DNA of 64,000 bases from Halomonas ventosae (GTDB lineage Bacteria; Pseudomonadota; Gammaproteobacteria; Pseudomonadales; Halomonadaceae), in NCBI RefSeq assembly GCF_004361885.1, contig NZ_SNWH01000003.1:176928-240927 (forward strand), read 5' to 3'. A program made the position numbers and the translations under genes. The number at the start of each line of letters is the position of its first letter. Position 1 is the stretch's first letter. This document shows positions 18,668 to 29,283 of the stretch, one piece after another. The notes below the pieces were generated by a model. It saw only the letters and a program-made list of their open reading frames with translations, searched no databases and was not told the origin of the DNA.

Positions 18668-21271
18668 GTGCTTGAAGCCTATCGCCAACATGTCGAGGAG
18701 CGCGCCGCCGACGGCGTGCCGCCGAAGCCGCTGAACGCCGAGCAGGTCGCCGCACTGGTCGAACTGCTCAAGAACCCGCCTGCCGGCGAGGAAGAGGCCA
18801 TCCTCGAACTGCTCACCCATCGCGTGCCGCCCGGCGTCGACGAGGCCGCCTACGTCAAGGCCGGTTTCCTCACCGCCATCGCCAAGGGCGAGGCCGAGTC
18901 GCCGCTGATCGACAGGGTGCATGCAGTAAAGCTGCTGGGCACCATGCAGGGCGGCTACAACATCGTATCACTGGTCGAGCTGCTCGATGACGGGGAACTC
19001 GCCAAGGAAGTGGGCGAGCAGCTCAAGCACACCCTGCTGATGTTCGACGCCTTCCACGACGTGGAGGAGCGTGCCCGCGCCGGCAACGCCGTAGCCAAGG
19101 AGGTCATCCAGTCCTGGGCCGAGGCCGAATGGTTCCTGTCTAAGCCGGCCCTCGACGAGAAGATCACGCTCAGTGTCTTCAAGGTGCCCGGCGAGACCAA
19201 TACCGACGACCTTTCCCCGGCTCCGGATGCCTGGTCGCGCCCGGATATCCCGCTGCATGCCAATGCCATGCTCAAGAACGAGCGCGATGGCATTACGCCC
19301 GATGAGCCAGGGGTCAAGGGACCGCTCAAACAGATCGAGGAGGTGAAGGCCAAGGGCTTCCCGGTCGCCTACGTGGGCGACGTGGTCGGCACCGGCTCCT
19401 CGCGCAAGTCCGCCACCAACTCCGTGCTGTGGTTCTTCGGCGACGACATCCCCTACGTGCCCAACAAGCGCGCCGGCGGCTTCTGCTTTGGCGGCAAGAT
19501 CGCCCCGATCTTCTTCAACACCATGGAAGATTCCGGCGCCCTGCCCGTGGAGATGGATGTTTCCAAGCTCGAGATGGGCGACGTCATCGACGTCTACCCC
19601 TACGCGGGCAAGGTGTGCAAACACGGCACCGACGAGGTGCTGACCACCTTCGCGCTCAAGACCCAGCTGATCCTCGACGAGGTACGTGCCGGCGGCCGTA
19701 TCCCGCTGATCATCGGCCGCGGCCTGACCACCAAGGCCCGTGAGTCCCTGGGCCTGGCGCCCTCCGACGTCTTCCGTCTACCTGAGCAGCCCACCGACAC
19801 CGGCAAGGGTTACACCCTGGCCCAGAAAATGGTCGGCAAGGCCTGCGGCATGCAGGGGGTGCGCCCCGGCATGTACTGCGAACCGAAGATGGCCACCGTG
19901 GGCTCCCAGGACACCACCGGCCCGATGACTCGTGACGAGCTCAAGGATCTGGCCTGCCTGGGCTTCCAGGCCGACCTGGTGATGCAGTCCTTCTGTCATA
20001 CCGCTGCCTACCCCAAGCCGGTCGACGTGGATACCCATCACACCCTGCCCGACTTCATCATGAACCGTGGCGGCGTCTCGCTGCGCCCGGGCGACGGCAT
20101 CATCCACAGCTGGCTGAATCGCATGCTGCTGCCCGACACCGTGGGTACCGGCGGCGATTCCCACACCCGCTTCCCGCTGGGCATCTCCTTCCCGGCGGGT
20201 TCCGGCCTGGTGGCCTTCGCCGCCGCCACCGGCGTGATGCCACTGGACATGCCGGAATCGGTGCTGGTGCGCTTCAAGGGCCAGCGCCAGCCCGGCGTTA
20301 CCCTGCGTGACCTGGTCCACGCCATCCCCTACTACGCCATCCAGCAGGGTCTGTTGACCGTCGAGAAGTCCGGCAAGAAGAACGCCTTCTCCGGTCGCGT
20401 GCTAGAGATTGAGGGCCTTGAGGACCTCACCGTCGAGCAGGCCTTCGAGCTCTCCGACGCCTCCGCCGAGCGCAGCGCCGCGGGCTGCACCATCACGCTG
20501 TCTGAGCAGAGCGTGAGCGAGTACCTCAAGTCCAATATCACCCTGCTCAAGTGGATGATCGCCAACGGCTACGGCGACCGCCGCACCATTGAGCGCCGCA
20601 TCCTGGGCATGGAGGAGTGGCTGGCCAACCCGAGCCTGATGCGCGCCGACCAGGACGCCGACTACGCCGAGGTGATCGAGATCGACCTCGAGGAACTCAA
20701 GGAGCCGGTGCTGTGCGCGCCGAACGACCCCGATGACGCCCGCCTGCTGTCCGAGGTGGCCGGCGAGAAGATCGACGAGGTGTTCATCGGCTCGTGCATG
20801 ACCAACATCGGCCACTTCCGCGCCGCAGGCAAGCTGCTCGAAAAGCAGCCCGCCGGCAGCCTGAAGACCCGCCTGTGGCTGGCCCCGCCGACCAAGATGG
20901 ACCAGCACCAGCTCACCGAGGAGGGCTACTACGGCATCTACGGCCGTGCCGGGGCGCGCATGGAGATGCCGGGCTGCTCGCTGTGCATGGGCAACCAGGC
21001 CCGCGTCGCCGCCAAGAGCACCGTCGTCTCCACCTCGACCCGCAACTTCCCCAACCGCCTGGGCGACGGTGCCAACGTCTACCTCGCCTCCGCGGAACTG
21101 GCGGCCGTGGCCGCCGTGGAAGGCCGCCTGCCCAGTGTCGAGGAGTATCGCCGCTATATGGGCGAGTTCGACGCCATGGCCGGCGAGATCAACCGCTACA
21201 TGAACTTCCACGAGATCGAGGAGTATCAGAACGCCGCCTCCAACGTGATTCCAATCGCCCAGGAAGCCTGA
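18668..21271 (+). CDS. acnB: Aconitate hydratase B
   Basis: TCA-cycle enzyme of 867 residues (E. coli AcnB 865) that isomerises citrate and isocitrate through a [4Fe-4S] cluster. Cluster ligands are visible at Cys710 (GSCMTNIG), Cys770 and Cys773 ([11 protein letters not shown]). The swivel domain is near the N-terminus, as is usual for AcnB. I choose the GTG at 18668, giving (M)[16 protein letters not shown], which matches the family N-terminus; GAGGGC lies 7 bases upstream. An in-frame GTG at 18632 would add 12 unlikely residues. AcnB also acts as an iron- and oxidant-sensing mRNA-binding protein in E. coli. A strong terminator follows. Confidence 0.96.
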   Translation: MLEAYRQHVEERAADGVPPKPLNAEQVAALVELLKNPPAGEEEAILELLTHRVPPGVDEAAYVKAGFLTAIAKGEAESPLIDRVHAVKLLGTMQGGYNIVSLVELLDDGELAKEVGEQLKHTLLMFDAFHDVEERARAGNAVAKEVIQSWAEAEWFLSKPALDEKITLSVFKVPGETNTDDLSPAPDAWSRPDIPLHANAMLKNERDGITPDEPGVKGPLKQIEEVKAKGFPVAYVGDVVGTGSSRKSATNSVLWFFGDDIPYVPNKRAGGFCFGGKIAPIFFNTMEDSGALPVEMDVSKLEMGDVIDVYPYAGKVCKHGTDEVLTTFALKTQLILDEVRAGGRIPLIIGRGLTTKARESLGLAPSDVFRLPEQPTDTGKGYTLAQKMVGKACGMQGVRPGMYCEPKMATVGSQDTTGPMTRDELKDLACLGFQADLVMQSFCHTAAYPKPVDVDTHHTLPDFIMNRGGVSLRPGDGIIHSWLNRMLLPDTVGTGGDSHTRFPLGISFPAGSGLVAFAAATGVMPLDMPESVLVRFKGQRQPGVTLRDLVHAIPYYAIQQGLLTVEKSGKKNAFSGRVLEIEGLEDLTVEQAFELSDASAERSAAGCTITLSEQSVSEYLKSNITLLKWMIANGYGDRRTIERRILGMEEWLANPSLMRADQDADYAEVIEIDLEELKEPVLCAPNDPDDARLLSEVAGEKIDEVFIGSCMTNIGHFRAAGKLLEKQPAGSLKTRLWLAPPTKMDQHQLTEEGYYGIYGRAGARMEMPGCSLCMGNQARVAAKSTVVSTSTRNFPNRLGDGANVYLASAELAAVAAVEGRLPSVEEYRRYMGEFDAMAGEINRYMNFHEIEEYQNAASNVIPIAQEA

Positions 21272-21358
21272 TACCCCGGATAGTGACAGCGTCAGGTTCG
21301 ACCCCGATGCTCGCACCATCGAAGGCCGCCGCCCGCGGTGGTCGGAGCCGATCAACGA

Positions 21359-21382
21359 AGCGCCCCGCTGGGGCGCTTTTTT
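21359..21382 (+). terminator. Intrinsic terminator of acnB
   Basis: An 8-bp perfect stem AGCGCCCC / GGGGCGCT with a 3-base GCT loop is followed directly by a run of six T (21377-21382). It lies 88 bases after the acnB stop and before the rraA-like gene. Confidence 0.9.
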
Positions 21383-21476
21383 ATGCCTGGCGACCGCCTG
21401 CCCGTGCAGACACTGTTCCCTTCTTGCCACGACATGGCATCATCGGGACATCACCCACGTCACCAGGAGCCTCACC

Positions 21477-21965
21477 GTGAGCCAGATCATCACCCCAGAT
21501 ATCTGCGATGCCTACCCCGAGGTACAGGTGCTCGAGCCGATCTTCGTCAATGTCGGTGGTCTCGAGGCCTTTGCCGGCCCGATCCGCACCGTCAAATGCT
21601 TCGAGGACAACTCCCTAGTCAAGCAGGCAGTAGCCGAACCCGGCGATGGCGCCGTGCTAGTCGTCGATGCCGGCGGATCTACCCGCTGCGCCATGCTGGG
21701 CGACATGCTCGCCGAGCAGGCCGCCGGCCAAGGCTGGGCCGGCGTGGTGATGTATGGCTGCGTGCGCGACGTCGACGTGCTGGCCGAGACCGAGCTCGGC
21801 ATCCAGGCCCTGGGCGCCCATCCGCGCAAGAGCGAGAAGCGCGGCGAGGGACAGCGGGACATCCCGGTCAGCTTCGCCGGCGTCACCATGCGGCCCGGCC
21901 AGTGGCTCTACGCCGATAATAACGGCATCCTGATCGCCGACAAGGCGCTGGAACTCGCGCCCTGA
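21477..21965 (+). CDS. rraA: RraA family protein (ribonuclease E regulator / HMG aldolase-like)
   Basis: Protein of 162 residues with the RraA fold: [19 protein letters not shown] at the start, [36 protein letters not shown] and the [16 protein letters not shown] strand-loop that forms the family active site (Arg-Asp pair). In E. coli, RraA binds and inhibits RNase E; many relatives instead are 4-hydroxy-4-methyl-2-oxoglutarate aldolases, and sequence alone does not separate the two here. Its 162-residue length fits RraA. The GTG start at 21477 has CAGGAG about 8 bases upstream. It is a single gene isolated by the acnB terminator. Confidence 0.88.
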   Translation: MSQIITPDICDAYPEVQVLEPIFVNVGGLEAFAGPIRTVKCFEDNSLVKQAVAEPGDGAVLVVDAGGSTRCAMLGDMLAEQAAGQGWAGVVMYGCVRDVDVLAETELGIQALGAHPRKSEKRGEGQRDIPVSFAGVTMRPGQWLYADNNGILIADKALELAP

Positions 21966-22119
21966 TTCGCGATGGATCAAGCTAACGTGCCGGGCTGCGC
22001 TGCCATCTTGATTCACGTACGCGTCATACTCGCGCCCATGCCGATCAGCGCTTCTTCACACTATTGGTCTTCAACCTGCACGTCTGAACCCTTACCGCTT
22101 ACACCTGACGGCAGGTGAA

Positions 22120-22584
22120 TCAGGCCCGATTGTCGCCACCCCCCCGGCGACAGCGCCAGAGGGCCAGCAGATTCATGCCGGCGAGGGTCAACAGGGCGGC
22201 GGCGGCCCAGCCCAGGGTGGTGACCAGGCCATGAAACGCACCGGGGGCGACTTGCGGTCGGAACGTCATGCCGTATTCGGCCAGGCGACTACCCGCATAG
22301 AGCAGCAGGGCCAGCAGGCCCAGCGGCAGCGGAGAACGCCGCCGCGCCAGCCAGTGGGTCAGACACCAGGGCGGTGCTGACGCCTTGTTGGAGGCGGCTT
22401 TTCGGGCCCTGGATCGGGGAGAAACCTTGGGCCGGTTGGGGGCACGCCGCGCCGCGCGCGTTGGCGGTGTACAAGCCCTACCCGGCAGGCGCCTCGCCAA
22501 CCAGTGCGCAGCGCGGGCCAGGCACCAGCCCAGCGTAAAGAAGACGGACAGCGCCAGGGCCCCCATCACCAGCAAGTATGCCAT
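22120..22584 (-). CDS. Hypothetical membrane protein
   Basis: I do not recognise this 154-residue protein. It has an N-terminal hydrophobic helix (residues 3-28), a strongly basic Pro/Ala/Arg/Lys-rich linker (about 33-70), and two further hydrophobic helices (about 87-105 and 118-142), ending in an Arg-rich tail CRRGGGDNRA. Three membrane segments with a cytosolic basic loop are likely. ATG at 22584 is used. It is on the same strand as the downstream end of the usp gene (84 bases apart). No conserved catalytic residue is evident. Confidence 0.6.
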   Translation of the reverse strand: MAYLLVMGALALSVFFTLGWCLARAAHWLARRLPGRACTPPTRAARRAPNRPKVSPRSRARKAASNKASAPPWCLTHWLARRRSPLPLGLLALLLYAGSRLAEYGMTFRPQVAPGAFHGLVTTLGWAAAALLTLAGMNLLALWRCRRGGGDNRA

Positions 22585-22668
22585 TCCGGCAGATCCCCTT
22601 CGGCTCGTTGGAGGCGCTATCTTGCCAAATTCTCGCCACCCTGTGGGGCGAAATCGTCTTTCCCACTT

Positions 22669-23451
22669 TCATGGCACGACAATGACCGGGATCAGCAGGC
22701 GAGCCAGCAGGTCGGCATCCTGGTCGACCAGGCGGGCGAGCTGGGGGCGATGGAGCAGCAGGGCGCCGCTGTCCACATGGGCCAGCTGCTGCTCCAGTTG
22801 CCGAGCATCTCTCGCCGGCAGGATCTCCCTGCCGTCAAACAGACGGGTCAGCGCCTCGAGAACCGGCGGGAACTCGCCGCCCGCCCCGGGATCGTCCAGG
22901 GTCCGCAGCGGGCCGCGAGCCAGCGACAGACGCTCGTCCCAGATGATCACCGTGCAGGGCGCCTCGAGGATCAGGGCACGGCTGGTTGAACCCAGGCGCA
23001 CGCCCCAGTGGCCCGATAACCCGGCCTTGCCGAGCACCAACAGGTCCCCTGGGCCGGCGTGCGACAACGCCTCGCTGATCACCCGGCCGCGACTGACCCG
23101 CAACTGGTGTCGCAGCTCCCGGCCGGCTACCGCGGCATCTAGGGCCTCGGTCACGCGACGGGCCTGTCGGGCCATACTGGCCTCGAGATCGGACCTCGAC
23201 AGCCGGCGCACCCGCCCCGAGGTGGCGCCGATCTCTCGGGCAAAGGGAAAGCCGGCGCTGCCCAGCAGGTCCTGGTCCTCGACGTAGAGGGCCACCAGCT
23301 CAGCGTGGCGCATCACCGCGAGATCCACCGCGGCGGCCAGAGCCGCCAGGCTATGGCGGGACGCATCGAGCAGCGCCAGCACCCGACTCACCGGAATCTC
23401 ACCCCCGCCTCCCTGCTCCTCCGGGCCTGACCGAGACTCGTCAACATTCAT
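22669..23451 (-). CDS. Universal stress protein (UspA family)
   Basis: Protein of about 260 residues, longer than a single Usp domain (about 140), with one clear Usp module at the N-terminal half: SRVLALLDASRHSLAAL opens it, and GKAGLSGHWGVRLGSTSRALI gives the ATP-binding G-2x-G-9x-GS signature. The C-terminal 85 residues are leucine-rich and end in LLIPVIVVP, which resembles the last strand of a second, degenerate Usp domain. The start (ATG 23451, or ATG 23454) sits inside the end of the upstream Lon-like gene with GAGGAG before it, so the two genes are translationally coupled. Confidence 0.83.
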   Translation of the reverse strand: MNVDESRSGPEEQGGGGEIPVSRVLALLDASRHSLAALAAAVDLAVMRHAELVALYVEDQDLLGSAGFPFAREIGATSGRVRRLSRSDLEASMARQARRVTEALDAAVAGRELRHQLRVSRGRVISEALSHAGPGDLLVLGKAGLSGHWGVRLGSTSRALILEAPCTVIIWDERLSLARGPLRTLDDPGAGGEFPPVLEALTRLFDGREILPARDARQLEQQLAHVDSGALLLHRPQLARLVDQDADLLARLLIPVIVVP

Positions 23452-25849
23452 CATCAGGCTCCTCGTGCTCATCATCATCGCCGCCCCGCTCCTCCTGGCG
23501 CGCGTGCTTCACCACCTCGCGGAAATGGGTCAGCCGCTCGGTCACGTGGGCATCCAGGCTGCCCTCGGGGAAGCGCCCCTGTTCGTCGGGGGCACCGATG
23601 GGCAGACCGGTGAGTAACTCAAGTGCCTCGTCCACCCGTGACACGGCGAAGACCCGGAAGCGCCCCTCCTCGATCGCCTCGCGAACCTCGGTCTTGAGCA
23701 TCAGGTGCTCGACATTGGTCGCCGGCAGGATCACCGCCTGCCCCTCGAGGTCACCACGGGCGCTGCAAACATCGAAGAACCCCTCGATCTTCTCGTTCAC
23801 GCCGCCCACCGCCTGGACCCGCCCATGCTGATCGATGGAACCGGTCACAGCGAAGGCCTGATCGAGTGGCACCCGGGCGATGGCCGAGACCAGGGCACAC
23901 ACCTCCGCCACCGAGGCGCTGTCGCCTTCGACGCCGCCGTAGGACTGCTCGAAGGCCAGGCTCGCGGAGAGCGAGAGCGGCTCCTCCCCCGCATAGCGCG
24001 TGGCCAGGTAGCGCGACAGGATCATCACCGCCTTGGAGTGGATGCGCCCCCCCATGCGCGCCTCGCGCTCGATGTCCACCACCTGGCCGTTGCCCGGCCG
24101 TGCGGTGGCAGTGATACGCGACGGCTGGCCGAAGGCGTACTCGCCCAGCTGCAGCACGGAGAGGCCGTTGACCTGGCCGACGCTGCTGCCCTCGATGGCG
24201 ACCATCATGGTGCCACGCGTGATCATCTCGTGGCTGCGCTCGCGGATGCGCCCGGCGCGCCAGAGCTGCTGGCTGACCGCCTTCTCGACATGGCGGCGGG
24301 CGATCACCGTGGCCGCCTCCTCACTTGCCCAGTGGTCGGCCTCCAGCACCAGATCATGGAGATCGCGATGACGCGCGGTCAGCTTGCGCTGGTCGTCGGC
24401 CAGACGGCTGGCCCGCTCGATCACCGCGGCCACGCCGCTGCGGTCCAGCGGGCGCAGAGCCGCCTCGCGGGCCAGGGTCGCCACCATACGAGCATAGAAA
24501 GCCTCGTGACGGGGATCACGGTCGAGCTCGTCCTCGAGGTCGGCCTGGACCTTGAACAGCTCCAGGAATTCGGGGTCATGCTCGCAGAGCAGATAGTAGA
24601 GCAGGCGCTCGCCCAGCAGCACGATCTTGACATCCAGCGGGATCGGCTCCGGCTCGAGGGTCACGGTGCTGATCAGCCCATAGGCCTGCTCCAGCGACTC
24701 GGTACGGATCTCGCCGGCCTTCAGCACACGCTTGAGGGTCTCCCAGGCCCCCGGCTGGGTAAGCACGCCACGCACATCCAATACCAGGTAGCCGCCGTTG
24801 GCGCGATGCAGGGCGCCGGCCCGTATCAGCGAGAAGTCGGTCAGCAGGGTGCCATTGTGCATATGATGCTCGATGCGACCCACCAGGTGCTGATGGGTGG
24901 GCAGATCCTGGTAGATCAGCGGCGCCCCGTCGGCCTCGGCATTGTCCACCAGCAGATTGACCCGAAAGCGGCTGAACAGCGCCTCGGGCGGCACCTCCGG
25001 CTGTTCGGCTTGGAAGGACTCGACATGTTCCAGGATCGACTCGCGAATCGCCTTGAGATGCGACAGCACTCCCCTCTCTTCGCGGTAGCGTTTTTCCAGA
25101 TCACCGATCGGCCCGTCGATGACCGATTGCAGCATCTCTTCGCTGAATGCCTTGAGTTCCTTGCGTAGTTCCTTGGCGAGCCGCGGCATCTGGCGGATCG
25201 CCTGGGTCAGCTTATGCTGGAGTTCCTCGACGGTGCGCTCGATGCGGTTGCGCTGTTCCTCCGGCAACTTCTCGTAGTCGTCCGGTGACATCACCTGGTC
25301 GCCGTCGGCCGGCGCGAAGGTGAATCCGTTGGGAGTGGAAAGCAGCAGGATATCGTGCTCGCGGGCCTCGCGTCGCACGGTCTCCACGGCGTCACGCTGG
25401 CGTTCCCCCATGGCCTGCTTGAGCTCGTGGAGACGGTTCTGGTACTCCTCGCTCTCGAACACGGCAGGGATGGCGCTGCGCAACTCTTCGACCAGCGCCT
25501 CGAGGTCCGTACGCAGCTGCCGCCCCAGGCCCGGCGGCAGCGGGAGAGCCAGCGGCACGGCCGGATCGTCGAAGTTGTAGCGGTAGCACCAGTCCCGGGG
25601 TACCGAGGCGCCCCGAGCCTTCTCAGCGAGGAAGCTGCCCACCAGGCTTTGCCGATCATGGCCGGGCTGACCCAGCACAAAAAGGTTGAAGCCGTCGCTG
25701 CGGATCGCGGTGCCGAAACTCAAGGCATCCCGTGCGCGTTCATGGCCGATAAGCAGATCCAGCGACTCAAGCTCGCTGGTAACCTCGAAATCGAAGGTAT
25801 CGGTCGGACAGGTCCGATATACCTGTGCCACCCCAAGGGGTTCCAGCAT
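23441..25849 (-). CDS. Lon-like ATP-independent/AAA_32 protease (LonH/YcbZ type)
   Basis: Protein of 802 residues with an AAA_32-type N-terminal half and a Lon protease domain at the C-terminus. The Ser-Lys dyad is Ser644 (GDSAS) and Lys687 (NEKIEG), 43 residues apart, as in E. coli Lon (679/722). The Walker A site is degenerate: LGQPGHDRQS at about 59-68 lacks the GK[ST] lysine, which is common in this branch and suggests weak or absent ATP hydrolysis. A long helical insertion is present around 130-270. ATG at 25849 has GGAG 7 bases upstream. It is coupled to a universal stress gene, hinting at a stress-linked proteolytic role; this is inference. Confidence 0.9.
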   Translation of the reverse strand: MLEPLGVAQVYRTCPTDTFDFEVTSELESLDLLIGHERARDALSFGTAIRSDGFNLFVLGQPGHDRQSLVGSFLAEKARGASVPRDWCYRYNFDDPAVPLALPLPPGLGRQLRTDLEALVEELRSAIPAVFESEEYQNRLHELKQAMGERQRDAVETVRREAREHDILLLSTPNGFTFAPADGDQVMSPDDYEKLPEEQRNRIERTVEELQHKLTQAIRQMPRLAKELRKELKAFSEEMLQSVIDGPIGDLEKRYREERGVLSHLKAIRESILEHVESFQAEQPEVPPEALFSRFRVNLLVDNAEADGAPLIYQDLPTHQHLVGRIEHHMHNGTLLTDFSLIRAGALHRANGGYLVLDVRGVLTQPGAWETLKRVLKAGEIRTESLEQAYGLISTVTLEPEPIPLDVKIVLLGERLLYYLLCEHDPEFLELFKVQADLEDELDRDPRHEAFYARMVATLAREAALRPLDRSGVAAVIERASRLADDQRKLTARHRDLHDLVLEADHWASEEAATVIARRHVEKAVSQQLWRAGRIRERSHEMITRGTMMVAIEGSSVGQVNGLSVLQLGEYAFGQPSRITATARPGNGQVVDIEREARMGGRIHSKAVMILSRYLATRYAGEEPLSLSASLAFEQSYGGVEGDSASVAEVCALVSAIARVPLDQAFAVTGSIDQHGRVQAVGGVNEKIEGFFDVCSARGDLEGQAVILPATNVEHLMLKTEVREAIEEGRFRVFAVSRVDEALELLTGLPIGAPDEQGRFPEGSLDAHVTERLTHFREVVKHARQEERGGDDDEHEEPDDEC

Positions 25850-25919
25850 GGCAATTCTCCTTTGCAGACACGGGCAGTATGAGACATGACGAAGGGTCCT
25901 GTCTGATGGAGATCAAGGA

Positions 25920-25943
25920 GAGCGAGCACCGGGGTGCCCGCTC
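25920..25943 (-). terminator. Possible terminator after the cigR-like gene
   Basis: A hairpin with GAGCG/CGCTC outer and GCACC/GGTGC inner stems, separated by one mismatch, lies 7 bases beyond the stop at 25950. The following T content is low, so intrinsic termination would be weak. Confidence 0.4.
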
Positions 25944-25949
25944 AGGGGA

Positions 25950-26516
25950 TCACCGCAGGATGTCGTGGATCACCTCGTAGATGATGTCGTTGGTGAGATC
26001 CACCAGCACGGCATCGCTCCCCACACGGCGCCATTCATAGCCCTCGTAGTCGGGCAGGTCGCGCCGCAGGGACGCGTCGAATTTCTTGGCGATACCTGGC
26101 GGCAAGGATTTGCCGCGCGCCAGGTTCATGCGGATGCCTGGCGGGAGGCGGTCACGGTCGTCATGGTCGAGGTATTCGCGGCGACGGCGGAAGATCTCTC
26201 GGATCTCGCGTTCGTCGATTGAGGGCCGCCTGGCTGTATCGCGGTCGTGATACTCCTGGCGGTCTCGTTCACGGTACTCGTCACGTTCGCGGTCGCGGTA
26301 CTCGTCACGTTCGTGGTCACGGTACGCCGGGCGCTCGCCGCGTGCCTTACCATGGCCCTTGGCGCCAGGCGACTGCTGGCCTTGATGCTGCCAGGAACCC
26401 GCCCCCTGGCCATTGCCATGCCCATTGCCGGGCTGAGCCAGCAGCGGGGATGCGGCGAGGGTCAGGCCAAGGGATACGGCCGCCACCAGCGGGTACAGCG
26501 GAAATCGAGTCTTCAT
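25950..26516 (-). CDS. CigR-family exported protein
   Basis: Exported protein of 188 residues. Residues 1-27 form a Sec signal peptide ending SPLLA, followed by a Gly/His/Gln-rich stretch and then a highly charged run of Arg/Asp/Glu/Tyr repeats (about 65-95). The C-terminal third, with PPGIRMNLARGKSLPPGIAK and YEGYEWRRVGSDAVLVDL then DIIYEVIHDIL, matches the CigR/RcnB-like C-terminal domain. CigR of Salmonella is an anti-virulence inner-membrane regulator, but homologs in environmental bacteria have no known role. It is a single gene between the Lon-like gene and ppsA. Confidence 0.8.
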   Translation of the reverse strand: MKTRFPLYPLVAAVSLGLTLAASPLLAQPGNGHGNGQGAGSWQHQGQQSPGAKGHGKARGERPAYRDHERDEYRDRERDEYRERDRQEYHDRDTARRPSIDEREIREIFRRRREYLDHDDRDRLPPGIRMNLARGKSLPPGIAKKFDASLRRDLPDYEGYEWRRVGSDAVLVDLTNDIIYEVIHDILR

Positions 26517-26586
26517 GCAGCGCTCCTCATCGGGACATCCAAGCTCAGTCTAGACCTCCATCGTGCAAGGGACGTGCATGAAGCAA

Positions 26587-26613
26587 GACACCCGGACAAA
26601 GAGCCCGGGTGTC
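26587..26613 (-). terminator. Probable terminator of ppsA
   Basis: A perfect 9-bp stem GACACCCGG (26587-26595) / CCGGGTGTC (26605-26613) with a 9-base loop lies 27 bases beyond the ppsA stop. On the minus strand it is followed by TTGCTTC, a poor U tract. Confidence 0.55.
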
Positions 26614-26639
26614 ATCACGCGCTGATCACGAAAACCAGC

Positions 26640-29012
26640 TTAGCCAAGGGTCTCGCCGGCCAGCATGAACCAGGTCTCGAGTACCGCATCGGGATTGAGC
26701 GACACCGAGTCGATCCCCTTCTCCATCAGCCACTTGGCCAGGTCTGGATGATCCGACGGCCCCTGGCCGCAGATGCCGATGTACTTGCCCTGGGCATGGC
26801 AGGCCTGGATGGCCATGGCCAGCAGCTTCTTGACCGCCGGGTTACGCTCGTCGAACAGGTGGGCAACGATACCGGAGTCGCGGTCCAGCCCCAGGGTCAG
26901 CTGGGTCAGGTCGTTGGAGCCGATGGAGAAGCCATCGAAGTGCTCGAGGAACTCCTCGGCCAGCAGGGCGTTGGCCGGCAGCTCGCACATCATGATCACC
27001 TTAAGGCCGTTTTCGCCACGTGCAAGACCGTTGGCGGCCAGTAGATCGACCACCTCGCGAGCCTCGTCGGTGGTGCGCACGAAAGGCACCATGATCTCGA
27101 CGTTGTCGAGCCCCATCTCCTCGCGCACCCGCTTGAGGGCGCGGCACTCCAGCTCGAAGCAAGGGCGGAAGGAGTCGGAGATATAGCGCGACGCTCCGCG
27201 AAAGCCAAGCATAGGGTTCTCCTCCCCCGGCTCGTAGAGCTTGCCGCCGATCAGGTTCTCGTACTCGTTGGACTTGAAATCCGACAAGCGCACGATGACT
27301 CGCTGCGGAAAGAAGGCAGCGGCCAGGGTGGAGATGCCCTCGACCAGCTTGTCGACGTAGAACGCCACTGGGTCGGAGTAGCCGGCGGTCCGCAGGTCGA
27401 TGGTCTGCTGCAGATCGGCGGGCAGGGTGTCGTACTCGAGCAGTGCCTTGGGATGCACCCCGATCATGCGATTGATGATGAACTCGAGACGCGCCAGGCC
27501 GACCCCGGCATTGGGCAGGCCGGCGAAACTGAAGGCACGATCCGGATTGCCGACATTCATCATGATCTTGAAGGGGATCTCGGGCATGGCGTCGACGCTG
27601 GTCACGCGACGGTCGAACTCCAGCAGCCCCTCGTAGACGTGGCCGGTATCCCCCTCAGCGCAGGAGACGGTGACGTCGCGCCCATCGTCCAGCGCTTCGG
27701 TGGCGTCACCGCAGCCAACTACCGCGGGAATACCCAGCTCGCGGGCGATGATCGCCGCATGACAAGTGCGACCGCCCCGGTTGGTGACGATCGCCGAGGC
27801 GCGCTTCATGATCGGCTCCCAGTCCGGGTCGGTCATGTCGGTGACCAGCACATCCCCGGGGTTGACCTTCGCCATGTCATCCGGGGAGAACACCACCTTG
27901 ACCGCGCCACGACCAATGCGCTGGCCGATAGCCCGGCCGGCGACCAGGGTGCGGCCCTTCTCCTTCAACTGGAAGCGCTCGAGCTTGCCGCCCTCCTGCT
28001 GGGAGACCACCGTCTCGGGGCGCGCCTGGACGATGTAGAGCTCACCGTCGTCGCCATCCAGCGCCCACTCGATGTCCATGGGGCAGCCATAGTGCGTCTC
28101 GATGGTCACCGCCTGACGGGCCAGCGCCATGATCTGCTCATCATCGAGGCAGAAGCGTACTCGGTCGGTCAGCGGCACGTCTACCGTGGCCACCGACTTG
28201 CCGGCGCTGGTGTCGTCGGTGTAGACCATCTTGATCAGCTTGGAGCCGAGGTTGCGGCGCAGCACCGCCGGGCGGCCCGCCGCCAGGGTCGGCTTGTGGA
28301 CATAGAACTCATCGGGGTTCACCGCCCCCTGCACCACGGTTTCGCCCAGCCCCCAGGAGGCGGTGACGAAAACGGCATCGCGATAGCCGGATTCGGTATC
28401 CAGGGTAAACATGACGCCTGAGGCGCCGGTCTCGGAGCGCACCATCTTCTGGATGCCCGCCGACAGCGCCACGTTCTCGTGGGCATAGCCGCGATGCACG
28501 CGATAGGAGATGGCGCGGTCGTTGAACAGCGAGGCAAAGACCTCATGCACGGCGCGCTTGATGTTATCGAAGCCCTCGATGTTGAGGAAGGTCTCCTGCT
28601 GGCCGGCGAAGGAGGCATCTGGCAAATCCTCGGCGGTGGCCGAGCTGCGCACGGCGACCTTGAGGTGGGGATGCATCGCTGCGAGCGTCTGGTAGCTCTC
28701 GCGCAGGTAGCGCTCGAAGGTTGGCGGCAGCGGCGTATCAATCACCCACTGGCGGATCTCGGCACCAGCCCTCGCCAGCTCGGCCACGTCATTGACGTCC
28801 AGCGCGGCGAGCCGGCGGTTGATGCGCTCGTTGAGTCCTTCGTGGGAGAGGAATTCGCGGTAGGCGTGTGCCGTGGTGGCGAAACCGCCAGGGACGGTAA
28901 CACCCGCGCCAGACAGCTTGGAGATCATCTCACCGAGGGAGGCGTTCTTGCCCCCGACCCGCTCAACATCGTCCATGCCCAATTGATCGAACCACTGAAT
29001 GTAATCGTCCAT
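26640..29012 (-). CDS. ppsA: Phosphoenolpyruvate synthase
   Basis: Gluconeogenic enzyme of 790 residues (E. coli 792) converting pyruvate and ATP to PEP, AMP and phosphate. The N-terminal ATP-grasp domain begins [20 protein letters not shown]; the swivelling phosphohistidine is His418 in [15 protein letters not shown]; the C-terminal PEP-binding barrel contains [21 protein letters not shown] lies 5 bases before ATG 29012, which matches the family N-terminus, whereas an upstream alternative at 29075 does not. It diverges from ppsR, whose product controls it by phosphorylation. Confidence 0.96.
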   Translation of the reverse strand: MDDYIQWFDQLGMDDVERVGGKNASLGEMISKLSGAGVTVPGGFATTAHAYREFLSHEGLNERINRRLAALDVNDVAELARAGAEIRQWVIDTPLPPTFERYLRESYQTLAAMHPHLKVAVRSSATAEDLPDASFAGQQETFLNIEGFDNIKRAVHEVFASLFNDRAISYRVHRGYAHENVALSAGIQKMVRSETGASGVMFTLDTESGYRDAVFVTASWGLGETVVQGAVNPDEFYVHKPTLAAGRPAVLRRNLGSKLIKMVYTDDTSAGKSVATVDVPLTDRVRFCLDDEQIMALARQAVTIETHYGCPMDIEWALDGDDGELYIVQARPETVVSQQEGGKLERFQLKEKGRTLVAGRAIGQRIGRGAVKVVFSPDDMAKVNPGDVLVTDMTDPDWEPIMKRASAIVTNRGGRTCHAAIIARELGIPAVVGCGDATEALDDGRDVTVSCAEGDTGHVYEGLLEFDRRVTSVDAMPEIPFKIMMNVGNPDRAFSFAGLPNAGVGLARLEFIINRMIGVHPKALLEYDTLPADLQQTIDLRTAGYSDPVAFYVDKLVEGISTLAAAFFPQRVIVRLSDFKSNEYENLIGGKLYEPGEENPMLGFRGASRYISDSFRPCFELECRALKRVREEMGLDNVEIMVPFVRTTDEAREVVDLLAANGLARGENGLKVIMMCELPANALLAEEFLEHFDGFSIGSNDLTQLTLGLDRDSGIVAHLFDERNPAVKKLLAMAIQACHAQGKYIGICGQGPSDHPDLAKWLMEKGIDSVSLNPDAVLETWFMLAGETLG

Positions 29013-29283
29013 GAGACCTCCCAGGATATCGACGACGGGTGCCTCATGCCGGTAGGCCGCGCAGAACTCAAGCATGAGGAATGGCGGTGACTCTACCAGC
29101 GGCCTGCCATATTCGCCATTGGTCTAACATCGAAGTCACTGGAGGATTTTTACAACAGCGGGGGTTGTCCGCCGACACGCCACTCGGACAGCGTCGCGAG
29201 GAGCGCAAGGCCACTGCTTGTCCCAACCCCGTCCAGCACCGACAATATGGCGTATCTTGATCTTCGCCACACAGCGACATGCC

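Noticed and set aside
29147..29165. Sequence resembling an E. coli Ter core (GCTGTTGTAAAAAT on the minus strand)
   Set aside because: Only the GTTGTAA part matches, and one short match in 64 kb is expected by chance. The Ter motif for the Tus-like protein here is not known.
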